Positions 6,701 through 13,637 of a stretch of DNA of 13,637 nt are shown one piece after another. Position numbers and translations under genes: made by a program. Position 1 is the stretch's first letter. Every line of letters starts with the position of its first letter. Below the pieces are notes generated by a model that saw only the letters and a list, made by a program, of their open reading frames with translations, did no database searches and had not been told where the DNA came from. Source of the stretch: Verrucomicrobiota bacterium. Lineage in GTDB: Bacteria; Verrucomicrobiota; Verrucomicrobiia; Opitutales; Opitutaceae. The DNA is taken from contig JAUPWC010000054.1 in NCBI GenBank assembly GCA_030916665.1, positions 1 through 13,637 of the forward strand, in the 5' to 3' direction.

Positions 6701-6727
6701 CGTGTCTTTGGTGCATTTCGTGGTTCC
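6693..6727 (+). repeat. T/G-rich intergenic repeat, copy B
   Basis: The stretch TTTTCGTGTCTTTGGTGC followed by ATTTCGTGGTTCC aligns with 5757-5792 with few mismatches and one or two single-base gaps. The GTGGTT block ends 10 bases before the OsmC-like ATG, almost the same distance as in copy A. Confidence 0.6.
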
Positions 6728-6735
6728 CTCCACGC

Positions 6736-7149
6736 ATGGTCAAAAGCACCGGCATCTACACGGGCGGACTCAACTGCCAGCTCACCCACGGCCCCTCGGG
6801 CCGGGTCATCGAAACCGACGCGCCCACGGACAATCACGGTCGCGGTGCGGCGTTTTCACCGACGGATCTCACGGCCGCGTCGTTGGCCTCCTGCATGGTC
6901 ACGACGATGGGCATAGTGGCGAAACTGAAGCTCAACTGCGACGTTCCCGGCATCCGCTGGGAGGTGACGAAGGAAATGTCGGCCGACAAGCCGCGCCGCA
7001 TCGTCCGCCTGGCCGTGGAAATCTGGCTGCCGTTCCCGAAATCCAAGGACCCCGAGGGCATTCTCGAACAGGCGGCGCTCAACTGCCCGGTCGCACAGAG
7101 CCTGCACCCCTCGGTCGAAAAGCCCGTGACCTTTCACTGGGCGGAGTAG
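6736..7149 (+). CDS. OsmC-like (Ohr/OsmC superfamily) protein
   Basis: This 137-residue cytoplasmic protein of the OsmC/Ohr fold belongs to a family whose members reduce organic peroxides with two reactive cysteines. Both cysteines are present in their usual settings: Cys53 in LTAASLASCMVTTMG (45-59) and Cys117 in ALNCPVAQSLHP (114-125). SPTDLTAAS (41-49) is the typical turn before the first helix. The length fits the short OsmC-like subgroup (YhfA type) and lacks the longer N-terminal strand of Ohr. The ATG at 6736 is chosen because family members begin a few residues before the first beta strand (GIYTGGLNCQL); the open frame to 6661 runs through the intergenic repeat. It lies 83 bases after the PIG-L gene. 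Function as a peroxidase is by family; the exact substrate is unknown. Confidence 0.9.
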   Translation: MVKSTGIYTGGLNCQLTHGPSGRVIETDAPTDNHGRGAAFSPTDLTAASLASCMVTTMGIVAKLKLNCDVPGIRWEVTKEMSADKPRRIVRLAVEIWLPFPKSKDPEGILEQAALNCPVAQSLHPSVEKPVTFHWAE

Positions 7150-7164
7150 GCTGCCCGTCGCGGC

Positions 7165-7626
7165 TCACTTCACCACGTTGTTGAAGCGGTAGGTGCTGTT
7201 GAAGATGATCTCGGTGTCGTCCACACCGATGCGCACCTTGATCTTGCCGGTGGCGGCATCGGTGCGGTCGGCCCGGCCCGTGATCGTGCGGGGCTTGTTC
7301 TTGTGGTTGTAAGCCTCACCGGTGAACTCGACCCGTTCACCCTTGGCGAGGCGTTCCAGATCGGAGTCGGGTAGAGTGATGCTGATGCGGCCGGTTTCGC
7401 TCCAGAAAAACCAAGGCCAGACTTTCGCCTCGTAGGTCGTGGTGTATTTGCCCCCCTCGCGCTGCAGTTCGCCGGTCGTGAGCGTGACCGAGCCCACGTA
7501 GATGGAGGTCTTGACCGAATCAATGGTGACGGAGTCCCAGTCGCCGATGCGCTGGGAGGTGTCGGCGGTCAGGCGGGTGACAGCGGTCAGCAAGGTTAAC
7601 AGGCACAGGATCAGGCGTGGCATCAT
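7165..7626 (-). CDS. Secreted beta-rich hypothetical protein
   Basis: I do not recognise a named family. The 153-residue product starts with a signal peptide (MMPRLILCLLTLLTAVTRLTA, about 21 residues). The mature part is rich in predicted strands and lacks cysteines: SVTIDSVKTSIYVGSVTLTT (32-51), YEAKVWPWFFWSETGRISITL (65-85), VEFTGEAYNHKNKPRTITG (99-117) and a C-terminal TEIIFNSTYRF (138-148). I recall similar small secreted proteins in Verrucomicrobia, but I cannot name them. Two ATGs stand together (7626 and 7623), and either could be the start. The stop is 15 bases past the convergent OsmC-like stop, and the start is divergent from argH across 99 bases. A much longer frame runs upstream on this strand through argH, but it is non-coding. 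The signal peptide makes a real exported protein likely. Confidence 0.8.
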   Translation of the reverse strand: MMPRLILCLLTLLTAVTRLTADTSQRIGDWDSVTIDSVKTSIYVGSVTLTTGELQREGGKYTTTYEAKVWPWFFWSETGRISITLPDSDLERLAKGERVEFTGEAYNHKNKPRTITGRADRTDAATGKIKVRIGVDDTEIIFNSTYRFNNVVK

Positions 7627-7690
7627 GGGTGAGTCACCATGCGCTGCGGAAGGTTGCAGGCAAACGGGAAAACCCGCCCATTTCCGCGTT

Positions 7691-7720
7691 GCCAAGGACG
7701 GTGGCGGACCGTTGCTTGGC
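7691..7720 (+). promoter_or_regulatory. Strong hairpin in the argH leader
   Basis: GCCAAG (7691-7696) pairs with CTTGGC (7715-7720) and, inside it, ACGGT (7698-7702) pairs with ACCGT (7708-7712) around a five-base GGCGG loop. Only one base on the left and two on the right are unpaired between the two stems. The structure ends five bases before the argH ATG, so it would sit across the ribosome loading region. It could also be read as an operator palindrome. No terminator T run follows. Confidence 0.55.
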
Positions 7721-7725
7721 CCTCT

Positions 7726-9126
7726 ATGGCAAAGCAGGCACAGGCCACCTGGGGCGGGCGGTTCTCGGCGGGTCCCGCCGGGCTGATGCAGCGTTTCAGC
7801 GAATCCGTCTCCTTCGACCACCGGCTCGCGCCGTTCGACATCGCGGGCAGCAAGGCGCACTCCGCCATGCTGGCGCACGTCGGGCTGATCACGGCCAACG
7901 AACGCGATGCCATTCACGGCGGCCTCGACGCCATCCTCGCCGAGATCAACGCCGGCAAGTTCAAGTGGCGGACCGAACTCGAGGACGTCCACATGAACAT
8001 CGAGCAGGCGCTGACGCAGCGTGTGCCCGCCGCCGCGAAGCTCCACACCGCGCGCAGCCGCAACGACCAGGTCGCGACCGACATGCGGCTCTGGTTCAAG
8101 TCCGCCTGTGCCGACCTCATCGCCCGCATCACCGCGGCACAGCAGGCTATCATTCAGATCGCGGAAAAGAACTCCGCTGTTTTGATCCCCGGTTACACGC
8201 ACCTGCAGCGGGCGCAGCCGGTCTTTCTCGCGCACCACCTCTTTGCCTACCTCGAGATGCTCCAGCGCGACGCGGAGCGTTTCGCCGTGGTCGCCGATCA
8301 CGCCAACTGGTGTCCGCTCGGCTCCGGCGCCATCGCCGGCACGACGCTGCCCATCGACCGCGAGTTCACGGCCAAGACGCTCGGTTTCGTGGACGCCAAG
8401 GGCCGGCCGCGCGTCACGCAGAACAGCATGGACACCGTTGCCGACCGCGACGTGTTCATCGAGTTCGCCGCCGCCTGCGCCACGACCGGCGTGCATCTTT
8501 CGCGCATGGCGGAGGACTTGATCCTCTGGATGAGCAGCGAGTTCGGCTTTGTGGACCTGCCCGACACCTTTTGCACGGGGTCGAGCCTGATGCCGCAGAA
8601 GAAGAATCCCGATTCGATGGAGCTGATTCGCGGCAAGTCGGCGCGCCTCCAGGGCAACCTGCACACGCTGCTCACGCTCGCGAAGGGCCTGCCGCTGACC
8701 TACAACCGCGACCTGCAGGAGGACAAACCGCCGGTCTTCGACAGCCACGACCAGACTGCGCTCTGCCTCGACGTGCTCGCGGGCACCTTCGCCGGCATGC
8801 AGGTGAAGGCCGCGCGCTGCGCTGCGGCCGTTGCCGATCCCGCGCTCTTGGCCACCGATCTCGCCGACTACCTCGTGCGACAGGGTGTGCCGTTCCGCAC
8901 CGCGCACCACGCCGTCGGCGCGGTCGTGAAACTCGCCGAGCAGAAGGGCGTGGCCCTGAACAAACTTTCTCTCGCCGATGTGCAATCCGTCCATCCCGCC
9001 TACCAGGCGGAGTGGGTGGAATCCTTCGACCTGGCCAAGGCGATGGCCCGGCGCGCCGGCACCGGCATGCCGAGCCCGGCGCAATTGCGGCGGCAGTTTG
9101 CCCGCTGGAAGAAACTGCTGGCCTGA
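7726..9126 (+). CDS. argH: Argininosuccinate lyase
   Basis: This enzyme performs the last step of arginine synthesis, splitting argininosuccinate into arginine and fumarate in the cytoplasm as a homotetramer. The 466 residues match the family length. Motifs are [19 protein letters not shown] near the N-terminus, EDVHMNIE (86-93), [17 protein letters not shown] (107-123), [11 protein letters not shown] (156-166, with His159) and the fumarase-lyase signature [20 protein letters not shown] (284-303, catalytic serine at 286/287). KSARLQGN and [15 protein letters not shown] follow. The ATG at 7726 is chosen because the protein then begins at the usual distance from WGGRF; the frame is open back to 7639. 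A hairpin ends five bases before the start, and no Shine-Dalgarno sequence is present. The MFS gene follows 23 bases later. No other arginine genes are in the window. Confidence 0.97.
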   Translation: MAKQAQATWGGRFSAGPAGLMQRFSESVSFDHRLAPFDIAGSKAHSAMLAHVGLITANERDAIHGGLDAILAEINAGKFKWRTELEDVHMNIEQALTQRVPAAAKLHTARSRNDQVATDMRLWFKSACADLIARITAAQQAIIQIAEKNSAVLIPGYTHLQRAQPVFLAHHLFAYLEMLQRDAERFAVVADHANWCPLGSGAIAGTTLPIDREFTAKTLGFVDAKGRPRVTQNSMDTVADRDVFIEFAAACATTGVHLSRMAEDLILWMSSEFGFVDLPDTFCTGSSLMPQKKNPDSMELIRGKSARLQGNLHTLLTLAKGLPLTYNRDLQEDKPPVFDSHDQTALCLDVLAGTFAGMQVKAARCAAAVADPALLATDLADYLVRQGVPFRTAHHAVGAVVKLAEQKGVALNKLSLADVQSVHPAYQAEWVESFDLAKAMARRAGTGMPSPAQLRRQFARWKKLLA

Positions 9127-9149
9127 CCGCCGGCCGCCGAGGGTCAGCC

Positions 9150-10520
9150 ATGCTGCCATTGCTTCCGCAGCGTGATCCGGCCCTGCGGCCGTATCGCAAG
9201 GGCCTTTTTTTCGCGTTCTTCAACGCGATGAACTGGCAGGTCGCCACCGCGACGCCGACCGTGCTGTTCATGGCCTACCTCGGGGCCGACTCGTTCCAGA
9301 CCGGGCTGGTCTACGGCTGGCCGCTGCTGCTGACGCCGATCCAGGTGCTGGCGACGGCCCTGTTGCCGCGGCTGGGTTTCAAACGGCTGACGCTGGCCGG
9401 GTGGGGCGCGCGCAGCTGGTTCCTGCTTGTGCCATTCGCGCTTGCGCTGACGGTGGCCGAAGACGCGCCGTCGTGGGCGGTGCCCGCAATGGTGGCTGCG
9501 ATGTTCAGCTACTCGTTCAGTCGCTCCGTTGGCGCGGCGGCGATCACCACCTGGCTGCAGGGCCTCGTGCCGGAGGCGGTGCGCGGACGCTACTGGTCCA
9601 CCGACCAGATCATGGGCGGAGCGGCGTCCATCGCCACCTTGCTGCTTTGCGCGGTGACGTTCACCTGGCTCCCGCCGTCCGCAGCCTACGCGGTGCAGTA
9701 TGCATTCAGCATAGCGGGTGCCTGGCTCGCGGTGCGGTGTCTGCGGTCGCTGCCCGACATTCCGCGGCCCAGCGTGATGAGTCTGGGCAAGATCTGGGCC
9801 GACACCCCGCGGCTGATGTTCCGCTCCGGCGAGTTCAGCGCCTATCTCTGGCTGGCGGTGCTGTTCTACGTGGTGACCACGTCGATCGTGCCGTTCTCGG
9901 CCTACTTCCTCAAGGTCGAGGCGGGCATCGCCCCATCTGCCATCATGGGCTGCACGATCGTGCAGTATCTCGGTGTTATCGCGGGCAACTGGTTCATGCG
10001 TTCCCGCCTCGACCGCACGGGCGCCAAGCCCTTTTTCCGCGCCTCGTTCGTGCTTTGCGGCATGGTCGCCGCCGGGTGGCTGGCGGGTCTGCATTGGCGC
10101 CCGGCGCTGCCGGTTCTGCTGCCCGGGCTGTATTTTCTGCTGGGAGGCACACTCGGCATGTTCAACGCCGCCAACGTCAGCTACCTCGCCAAGATTCTCC
10201 CCGTGGCCGAGCGGGCGCTCCCGGTTTCGCTGCACGGCGCGCTGACCTTTTTCCTCGGCGGTCTTGCGCCGATGGTGTGGGGGCTGGTGCTGAAGGGTAG
10301 CGGTGCGGTGCCCTCGGTCAACGTGGCGGCCTTCGAGGCCTTCTTCGTGTTTATCGTCGTGGGCGCGGTGCTGCTCGTGCTGCTGGGCAACCGGCTGAAG
10401 GAAGCGACCGGCCACGTGGATCCGATCCTGGAAGGTGACTGGCTGTTCCGGCCGTTCCGGATCGTGGCGTCGCTCGTCCGTCCTTCCGAGCCGTCCGCCG
10501 AGGAACGGTCCGAACGATAA
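9150..10520 (+). CDS. Major facilitator superfamily transporter
   Basis: This 456-residue integral inner-membrane protein has about 12 hydrophobic segments. Examples are about 33-72 (two helices), 88-104, 108-137, 155-196 (two), 231-253, 262-283, 296-315, 318-345, 362-384 and 391-413. The cytoplasmic loop VPEAVRGRYWSTDQ (140-153) is the MFS-type loop seen in a bacterial subgroup with a P-x-x-x-RGR core. The N-terminus RPYRKGLFFAFFNAMNW precedes helix 1, and the C-terminal tail from 414 is hydrophilic. Substrate is unknown; nothing in the sequence narrows it. It is one of the few genes here with a Shine-Dalgarno-like sequence, GAGGG at 9139-9143, six bases before the ATG. It lies 23 bases after argH and 42 bases before mutL, so cotranscription is likely, but a shared function is not implied. 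Confidence 0.88.
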   Translation: MLPLLPQRDPALRPYRKGLFFAFFNAMNWQVATATPTVLFMAYLGADSFQTGLVYGWPLLLTPIQVLATALLPRLGFKRLTLAGWGARSWFLLVPFALALTVAEDAPSWAVPAMVAAMFSYSFSRSVGAAAITTWLQGLVPEAVRGRYWSTDQIMGGAASIATLLLCAVTFTWLPPSAAYAVQYAFSIAGAWLAVRCLRSLPDIPRPSVMSLGKIWADTPRLMFRSGEFSAYLWLAVLFYVVTTSIVPFSAYFLKVEAGIAPSAIMGCTIVQYLGVIAGNWFMRSRLDRTGAKPFFRASFVLCGMVAAGWLAGLHWRPALPVLLPGLYFLLGGTLGMFNAANVSYLAKILPVAERALPVSLHGALTFFLGGLAPMVWGLVLKGSGAVPSVNVAAFEAFFVFIVVGAVLLVLLGNRLKEATGHVDPILEGDWLFRPFRIVASLVRPSEPSAEERSER

Positions 10521-10562
10521 ACTCGCTCCCGCCGGGTTTTTCTGCACCGTCCGCCTGTTCCC

Positions 10563-12374
10563 ATGCCCACGATCCGCATCCTCACCGACCGCGTGGCCAA
10601 CCAGATCGCCGCCGGCGAGGTGATCGAGCGGCCGGCCGCGGTCGTGAAGGAGTTGGTGGAAAACTCGCTCGATGCCGGCGCGACGCGGATCGAGGTCGAG
10701 TTCAGCCACGGCGGACGCAGCCTGATCCGTGTCGAGGACAACGGCTGCGGCATGACCCGCGACGACGCGCAGATGTCGCTCGAGCGCCACGCGACCAGCA
10801 AACTGGTGGAGACGGCGGACCTCGACCGGTTGGAGACCTTCGGCTTTCGCGGCGAGGCCGTGCCGTCGATCGCGAGCGTCTCGCGCTTCGAGCTCCGCAC
10901 GCGGCGTGCGGAAGATCCGGCGGGCACCGAAATCCTGATCAACGGCGGCAAGCTCGTTCATGTGCGCGAATGCGGGCTGGCGCCGGGCACGCGCATCACC
11001 GTTTCTCACCTGTTCAACTCGGTGCCGGCCCGCCGCAAGTTCCTCAAGAGCGACGCCACGGAGTCGGCGCACATCGTCCAGACGGTGCGGCTTTACGCGC
11101 TGTCGTGCCCGCAGACGGCGTTCACCCTGATCGAGGACGGACGCGTGCTGTTCCAGTCGCCGGTCTGCACGACCCTGGAGGAGCGGGTGGGGGAGATTTT
11201 CGGCCGGCAACTCTCGGCGGACCTGCTCCCCGTGAGCGCGAGCGAAACCGGTCTTCGGCTCAGCGGGCTCATCGGCAAGCCCGGCGTGAACCGGGCCACG
11301 CGGCACGAGTTGATCACCTTCGTCAACCGCCGTCCCGTGGACAGCCGCACGCTCAACTACGCGGTCATCGAATCCTACGCCACCTCGCTGGTGAAGGGCC
11401 GCTACCCGGTGGCCGTGCTTTTTCTGGAACTCGATTCGGCCGCGGTGGACGTGAACGTCCACCCGGCGAAGCGCGAGGTGCGCTTCCGCAGCGAGGGCGC
11501 CGTGCGCGGTTTCGTGGTGCGAGCGGTGCTGCAGGCGCTGCGGGAGTTCGGCGGTGGCGCGGGCTCGCGTGAACCGGCGGAGGCCATGCCCGGGGATCCG
11601 GTGCCGCCGGCACCCGCCGGCGCACTGTCCGTTTCACCGGTCTCCCCGGTCATGGCGCAACCGTTCCGGGCCTTTGGGCCCGCGTCGGCGCCCTTGCCGA
11701 TCCACGTGCCGGCTCCCCGGGTTTCCGCCGCACCGATGCCGGCGACCGCCTCCCGGCCGCCGCAGCCGGTGCGGCCGCTGACTTCGGCCGCGGGCGCGCT
11801 GATGGGCTGGCGCTACCTCGACACGGCCCACGGTGACTACGCGCTGTTCGAGGCGCCGGGCGGGCTGGTGGTGCTGGACCGTCGGGCGGCGCACGAACGC
11901 GTGTGGTTCGAGCGCCTGCAGGCCCAGTTTGCCATCGGCGAGGTGGCGAGCCAGCGGCTGCTGTTCGCCGTGCCGGTGGAGCTCGACGCGATCGCGAGCG
12001 CGCTGCTGCTGGATCGCTTGCCCTTCCTGAACCGGCACGGGCTGGAGGTGGCGGAATTCGGCCGCAACTTCTTCCGCATCGAGTCGGTGCCCGTCTGGCT
12101 GGATCCGTCGGATGCCGAAGGCTTCCTGCGCGACATCATCGGCCTGATGCGCGAAGGCCGGCTCGACGAGCGCCGGGTCGACCTGGCCCGGGAGGAATTG
12201 GCCCGGCTCGCCGCGCAGAAGGCCGTGCGCCTGCCGCCAAGCCTGGGCGAAAGCGAGGCGATGGCGCTGGTCGCCCAGTTGTTCACCTGCAACCAGCCGC
12301 ACACCAGCCCGACCGGCCGGCCCACGCACTTTGAGCTGAGTCGCGGCGAGCTGGCGCGACGGTTTCAGCGCTGA
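10563..12374 (+). CDS. mutL: DNA mismatch repair protein MutL
   Basis: MutL couples mismatch recognition by MutS to strand incision and excision. The 603 residues contain the GHKL ATPase: IAAGEVIERPAAVVKELVENSLDAGA (15-40, catalytic Glu30 and Asn34), DNGCGM (59-64), HATSKL (76-81) and GFRGEAVPSIASVS (94-107). The transducer follows with GTRITVSHLFNSVPARRKFLKS (142-163), NRRPVD (255-260) and DVNVHPAKREVRF (296-308). A Pro/Ala-rich linker spans about 331-410. The C-terminal dimerisation domain (about 411-603) keeps the fold but not the endonuclease metal motifs: DQHA-x2-E-x4-E reads DRRAAHERVWFE (439-450), the conserved ACK segment reads AAQ-type (550-556), and CPHGRP reads SPTGRP (582-587). 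It starts 42 bases after the MFS gene, with a C/T-rich leader and no Shine-Dalgarno sequence. Identity is certain; loss of nicking activity is inferred. Confidence 0.97.
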   Translation: MPTIRILTDRVANQIAAGEVIERPAAVVKELVENSLDAGATRIEVEFSHGGRSLIRVEDNGCGMTRDDAQMSLERHATSKLVETADLDRLETFGFRGEAVPSIASVSRFELRTRRAEDPAGTEILINGGKLVHVRECGLAPGTRITVSHLFNSVPARRKFLKSDATESAHIVQTVRLYALSCPQTAFTLIEDGRVLFQSPVCTTLEERVGEIFGRQLSADLLPVSASETGLRLSGLIGKPGVNRATRHELITFVNRRPVDSRTLNYAVIESYATSLVKGRYPVAVLFLELDSAAVDVNVHPAKREVRFRSEGAVRGFVVRAVLQALREFGGGAGSREPAEAMPGDPVPPAPAGALSVSPVSPVMAQPFRAFGPASAPLPIHVPAPRVSAAPMPATASRPPQPVRPLTSAAGALMGWRYLDTAHGDYALFEAPGGLVVLDRRAAHERVWFERLQAQFAIGEVASQRLLFAVPVELDAIASALLLDRLPFLNRHGLEVAEFGRNFFRIESVPVWLDPSDAEGFLRDIIGLMREGRLDERRVDLAREELARLAAQKAVRLPPSLGESEAMALVAQLFTCNQPHTSPTGRPTHFELSRGELARRFQR

Positions 12375-12378
12375 CGGT

Positions 12379-12395
12379 GCGCATATTTTGTGCGC
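12379..12395 (+). terminator. Small hairpin after mutL
   Basis: GCGCA (12379-12383) pairs with TGCGC (12391-12395) around a seven-base T-rich loop, four bases after the mutL stop. The downstream sequence is GC-rich before T-rich patches from 12406, so it is only a weak terminator candidate. Confidence 0.3.
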
Positions 12396-12413
12396 GGCGG
12401 GGAGATTTCTTAG

Positions 12414-12432
12414 ATTTTCCGCATTTTTCCGC
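12414..12432 (+). repeat. Tandem ATTTTCCGC / ATTTTTCCGC repeat
   Basis: ATTTTCCGC (12414-12422) is directly followed by ATTTTTCCGC (12423-12432), a two-unit tandem repeat differing by one T. It lies in the 128-base gap between mutL and glgP, about 70 bases before the glgP start. It may be a regulator site or chance in a T-rich patch. No convincing -35/-10 pair is visible in the gap. Confidence 0.35.
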
Positions 12433-12502
12433 AAAGAACCCGTGACGGAAGAGTCCCGCCTTGCCTGTGCGGTTGGCACGGCTTGTGATACCCATCCCGC
12501 CT

Positions 12503-13637
12503 ATGCCGACCGCCAAAGCTTCCAAGCCCGCCAAGAAAGCAGCGCCCGCCCAAGCCCAGCCGGAGGATTCCGCGCAGAAGTTGGGCGCTTTGATCCACCG
12601 CCACCTCGTCTCCACCCTGGCCCGGCACGAAGGCTCGGCCACGCCGCACGACTGGTGGGTGGCCACCGCCCTCGCGGTGCGCGACACCATCCACGAGCGC
12701 ATGATCGCGACGCAGGCGGTCCACAACGCCGAGAACGTCCGCCGCATCTACTACTTTTCGCTCGAATATCTCATGGGCCGCCTGTTCGGAAACAACCTGC
12801 TCGCCACCGACATGCTGGAGACGGCGCGCGAGGCCCTCGCCGCGCACGGCCAGGACTTTGACCGGATCCGCGACGCCGAGGTGGACATGGGCCTGGGCAA
12901 CGGCGGTCTCGGCCGACTCGCGGCCTGTTTTCTCGATTCGCTGGCCACGATGGATTACCCGGCGCTCGGTTATGGCATTTACTACGAGTTCGGCCTGTTC
13001 CGGCAGCAATTCGTCAACGGCCACCAAGTCGAGCATCCCGACAACTGGATCCGCTTCGGCAACCCGTGGGAAGTCGTGCGACCCGAATACGCCCAGGAAG
13101 TGCGCGTGTATGGCCGTGTGGAAAACATCTTTGACGATCGCGGCAACTACCGTCCGCGCTGGGTCGATACCAAGACGATCCTCGGCGTGCCGCATGACAT
13201 CCCGACGGCCGGCTACGGCACCAAGACCGTCAACCTGCTCCGTCTCTGGGCCTCGCAGTCCACGGAAGACTTCGACCTCGCGGCCTTCAACCGCGGCGGC
13301 TACTTCGAGGCCGTGCGCGAGCAGACCTCGGCCGAGACGGTTTCGAAGGTCCTTTATCCGAACGACAAGACCGAGAACGGCAAGGAGCTGCGCCTGATGC
13401 AGCAGTATTTTTTCGTGGCCTGCTCGCTGCGCGACATCATCCGCCGCCATCTGCGCAACCCGGCCAACTCCTGGGCCAATTTCGACTCGAAGGTCGCCGT
13501 GCAGCTCAACGACACTCATCCCGCCATCGCCGTGATCGAACTCACCCGCATCCTGGTGGACGAGGAAAACATGACCCTTGAGGCGGCCTGGGAGATTGTT
13601 GGGCGCACCTTTGCCTACACCAACCACACGTTGCTGC
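12503..13637 (+). CDS. glgP: Glycogen phosphorylase, 5' part (runs off window)
   Basis: This enzyme releases glucose-1-phosphate from the ends of glycogen or other alpha-1,4-glucans in the cytoplasm, using pyridoxal phosphate. The reading frame is open from the ATG at 12503 to the window end, giving the first 378 residues of a protein normally of about 800-850. An Ala/Lys/Pro-rich extension (1-26) precedes the catalytic fold. Family signatures are [11 protein letters not shown] (83-93), [21 protein letters not shown] (128-148), [12 protein letters not shown] (157-168), IRFGNPWE (183-190) and [19 protein letters not shown] (333-351). The last residues, AYTNHTLL, enter the conserved TNHTLLPEALE segment. 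The PLP lysine lies in the missing half. It follows mutL by 128 bases and probably has its own promoter. The C/T-rich leader has no Shine-Dalgarno sequence. Confidence 0.96.
   Translation, partial: MPTAKASKPAKKAAPAQAQPEDSAQKLGALIHRHLVSTLARHEGSATPHDWWVATALAVRDTIHERMIATQAVHNAENVRRIYYFSLEYLMGRLFGNNLLATDMLETAREALAAHGQDFDRIRDAEVDMGLGNGGLGRLAACFLDSLATMDYPALGYGIYYEFGLFRQQFVNGHQVEHPDNWIRFGNPWEVVRPEYAQEVRVYGRVENIFDDRGNYRPRWVDTKTILGVPHDIPTAGYGTKTVNLLRLWASQSTEDFDLAAFNRGGYFEAVREQTSAETVSKVLYPNDKTENGKELRLMQQYFFVACSLRDIIRRHLRNPANSWANFDSKVAVQLNDTHPAIAVIELTRILVDEENMTLEAAWEIVGRTFAYTNHTLL

Noticed and set aside
7617..9149. Upstream extension of the MFS frame by about 500 codons through argH
   Set aside because: The extension is in a shifted frame of argH and has a repetitive Arg/Ala/His composition. 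The MFS fold begins at 9150, where a GAGGG sequence precedes the ATG.
7627..9159. Upstream extension of the minus-strand secreted protein to a 664-codon frame across argH
   Set aside because: Only the last 153 codons look like protein and they begin with a signal peptide. The rest lies opposite the well-conserved argH.
10528..10545. CCC-GCC-GGG followed by TTTTT after the MFS gene as a terminator
   Set aside because: The stem is only three base pairs, too short to support the call.
9144..11462. A 772-codon open frame on the minus strand opposite the MFS and mutL genes
   Set aside because: Its product is rich in Arg, His, Gly and Asp with no domain pattern, while the plus strand carries complete MFS and MutL proteins. 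It is a product of GC-rich codon use.
12410..13627. A 405-codon minus-strand frame opposite glgP
   Set aside because: It mirrors the glycogen phosphorylase coding frame; the plus-strand product has unmistakable family motifs.
1..13637. Mobile elements, phage genes, defence systems, CRISPR arrays and RNA genes
   Set aside because: I looked on both strands and found no transposase, integrase, nuclease-helicase set, regular repeat-spacer pattern or tRNA-like cloverleaf. The genes are mostly ordinary chromosomal ones.

Overview
This is a GC-rich, gene-dense chromosomal window with no rRNA, tRNA, CRISPR array, insertion sequence or phage gene that I can see. Gene content and protein style suggest a member of Verrucomicrobia, probably Opitutaceae. 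The basis is a lone NuoA, a CdaZ-like diadenylate cyclase with a PTS domain, a DUF-type secreted protein of a kind I associate with that group, start codons without Shine-Dalgarno sequences, and intergenic cgtgtctttcgtggtt-type repeats. The assignment is an inference; nothing here is diagnostic alone.

Layout from left to right. (1) nuoA (79-450) is followed 27 bases later by a 450-residue protein (478-1830) that joins an EIIA-type PTS domain, a pyruvate-kinase-C-like middle domain and a diadenylate cyclase (DAC) domain. (2) rpmG, ribosomal protein L33 of the zinc-free type (1931-2095), ends at a clear intrinsic terminator (2140-2171) and faces a small helical hypothetical protein on the minus strand (2181-2495). 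(3) mrp/apbC (minus, 2567-3643) is divergent from a TolB-like secreted beta-propeller (3759-4934), which is tightly followed by a YmdB-family phosphodiesterase (4938-5714). (4) A PIG-L deacetylase (5801-6652) and an OsmC-like protein (6736-7149) each carry a copy of the same T/G-rich repeat just before their start codon. (5) A secreted beta-rich hypothetical (minus, 7165-7626) is divergent from argH (7726-9126). argH is followed by an MFS transporter (9150-10520), mutL (10563-12374) and the N-terminal 378 residues of glycogen phosphorylase (12503 to the window end), all on the plus strand.

Most of the window is housekeeping: respiration, translation, Fe-S handling, arginine synthesis, mismatch repair and glycogen breakdown. 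The most unusual items are the PTS-EIIA/DAC fusion, which could tie c-di-AMP synthesis to phosphotransfer state, and a MutL whose C-terminal endonuclease metal motifs are all degraded. Smaller oddities are an Mrp without its CxxC motif, a YmdB with Asn-to-Asp at a metal ligand, a strong hairpin ending five bases before the argH start, and the paired repeat in front of the PIG-L and OsmC genes. No stretch longer than about 130 bases lacks a gene.
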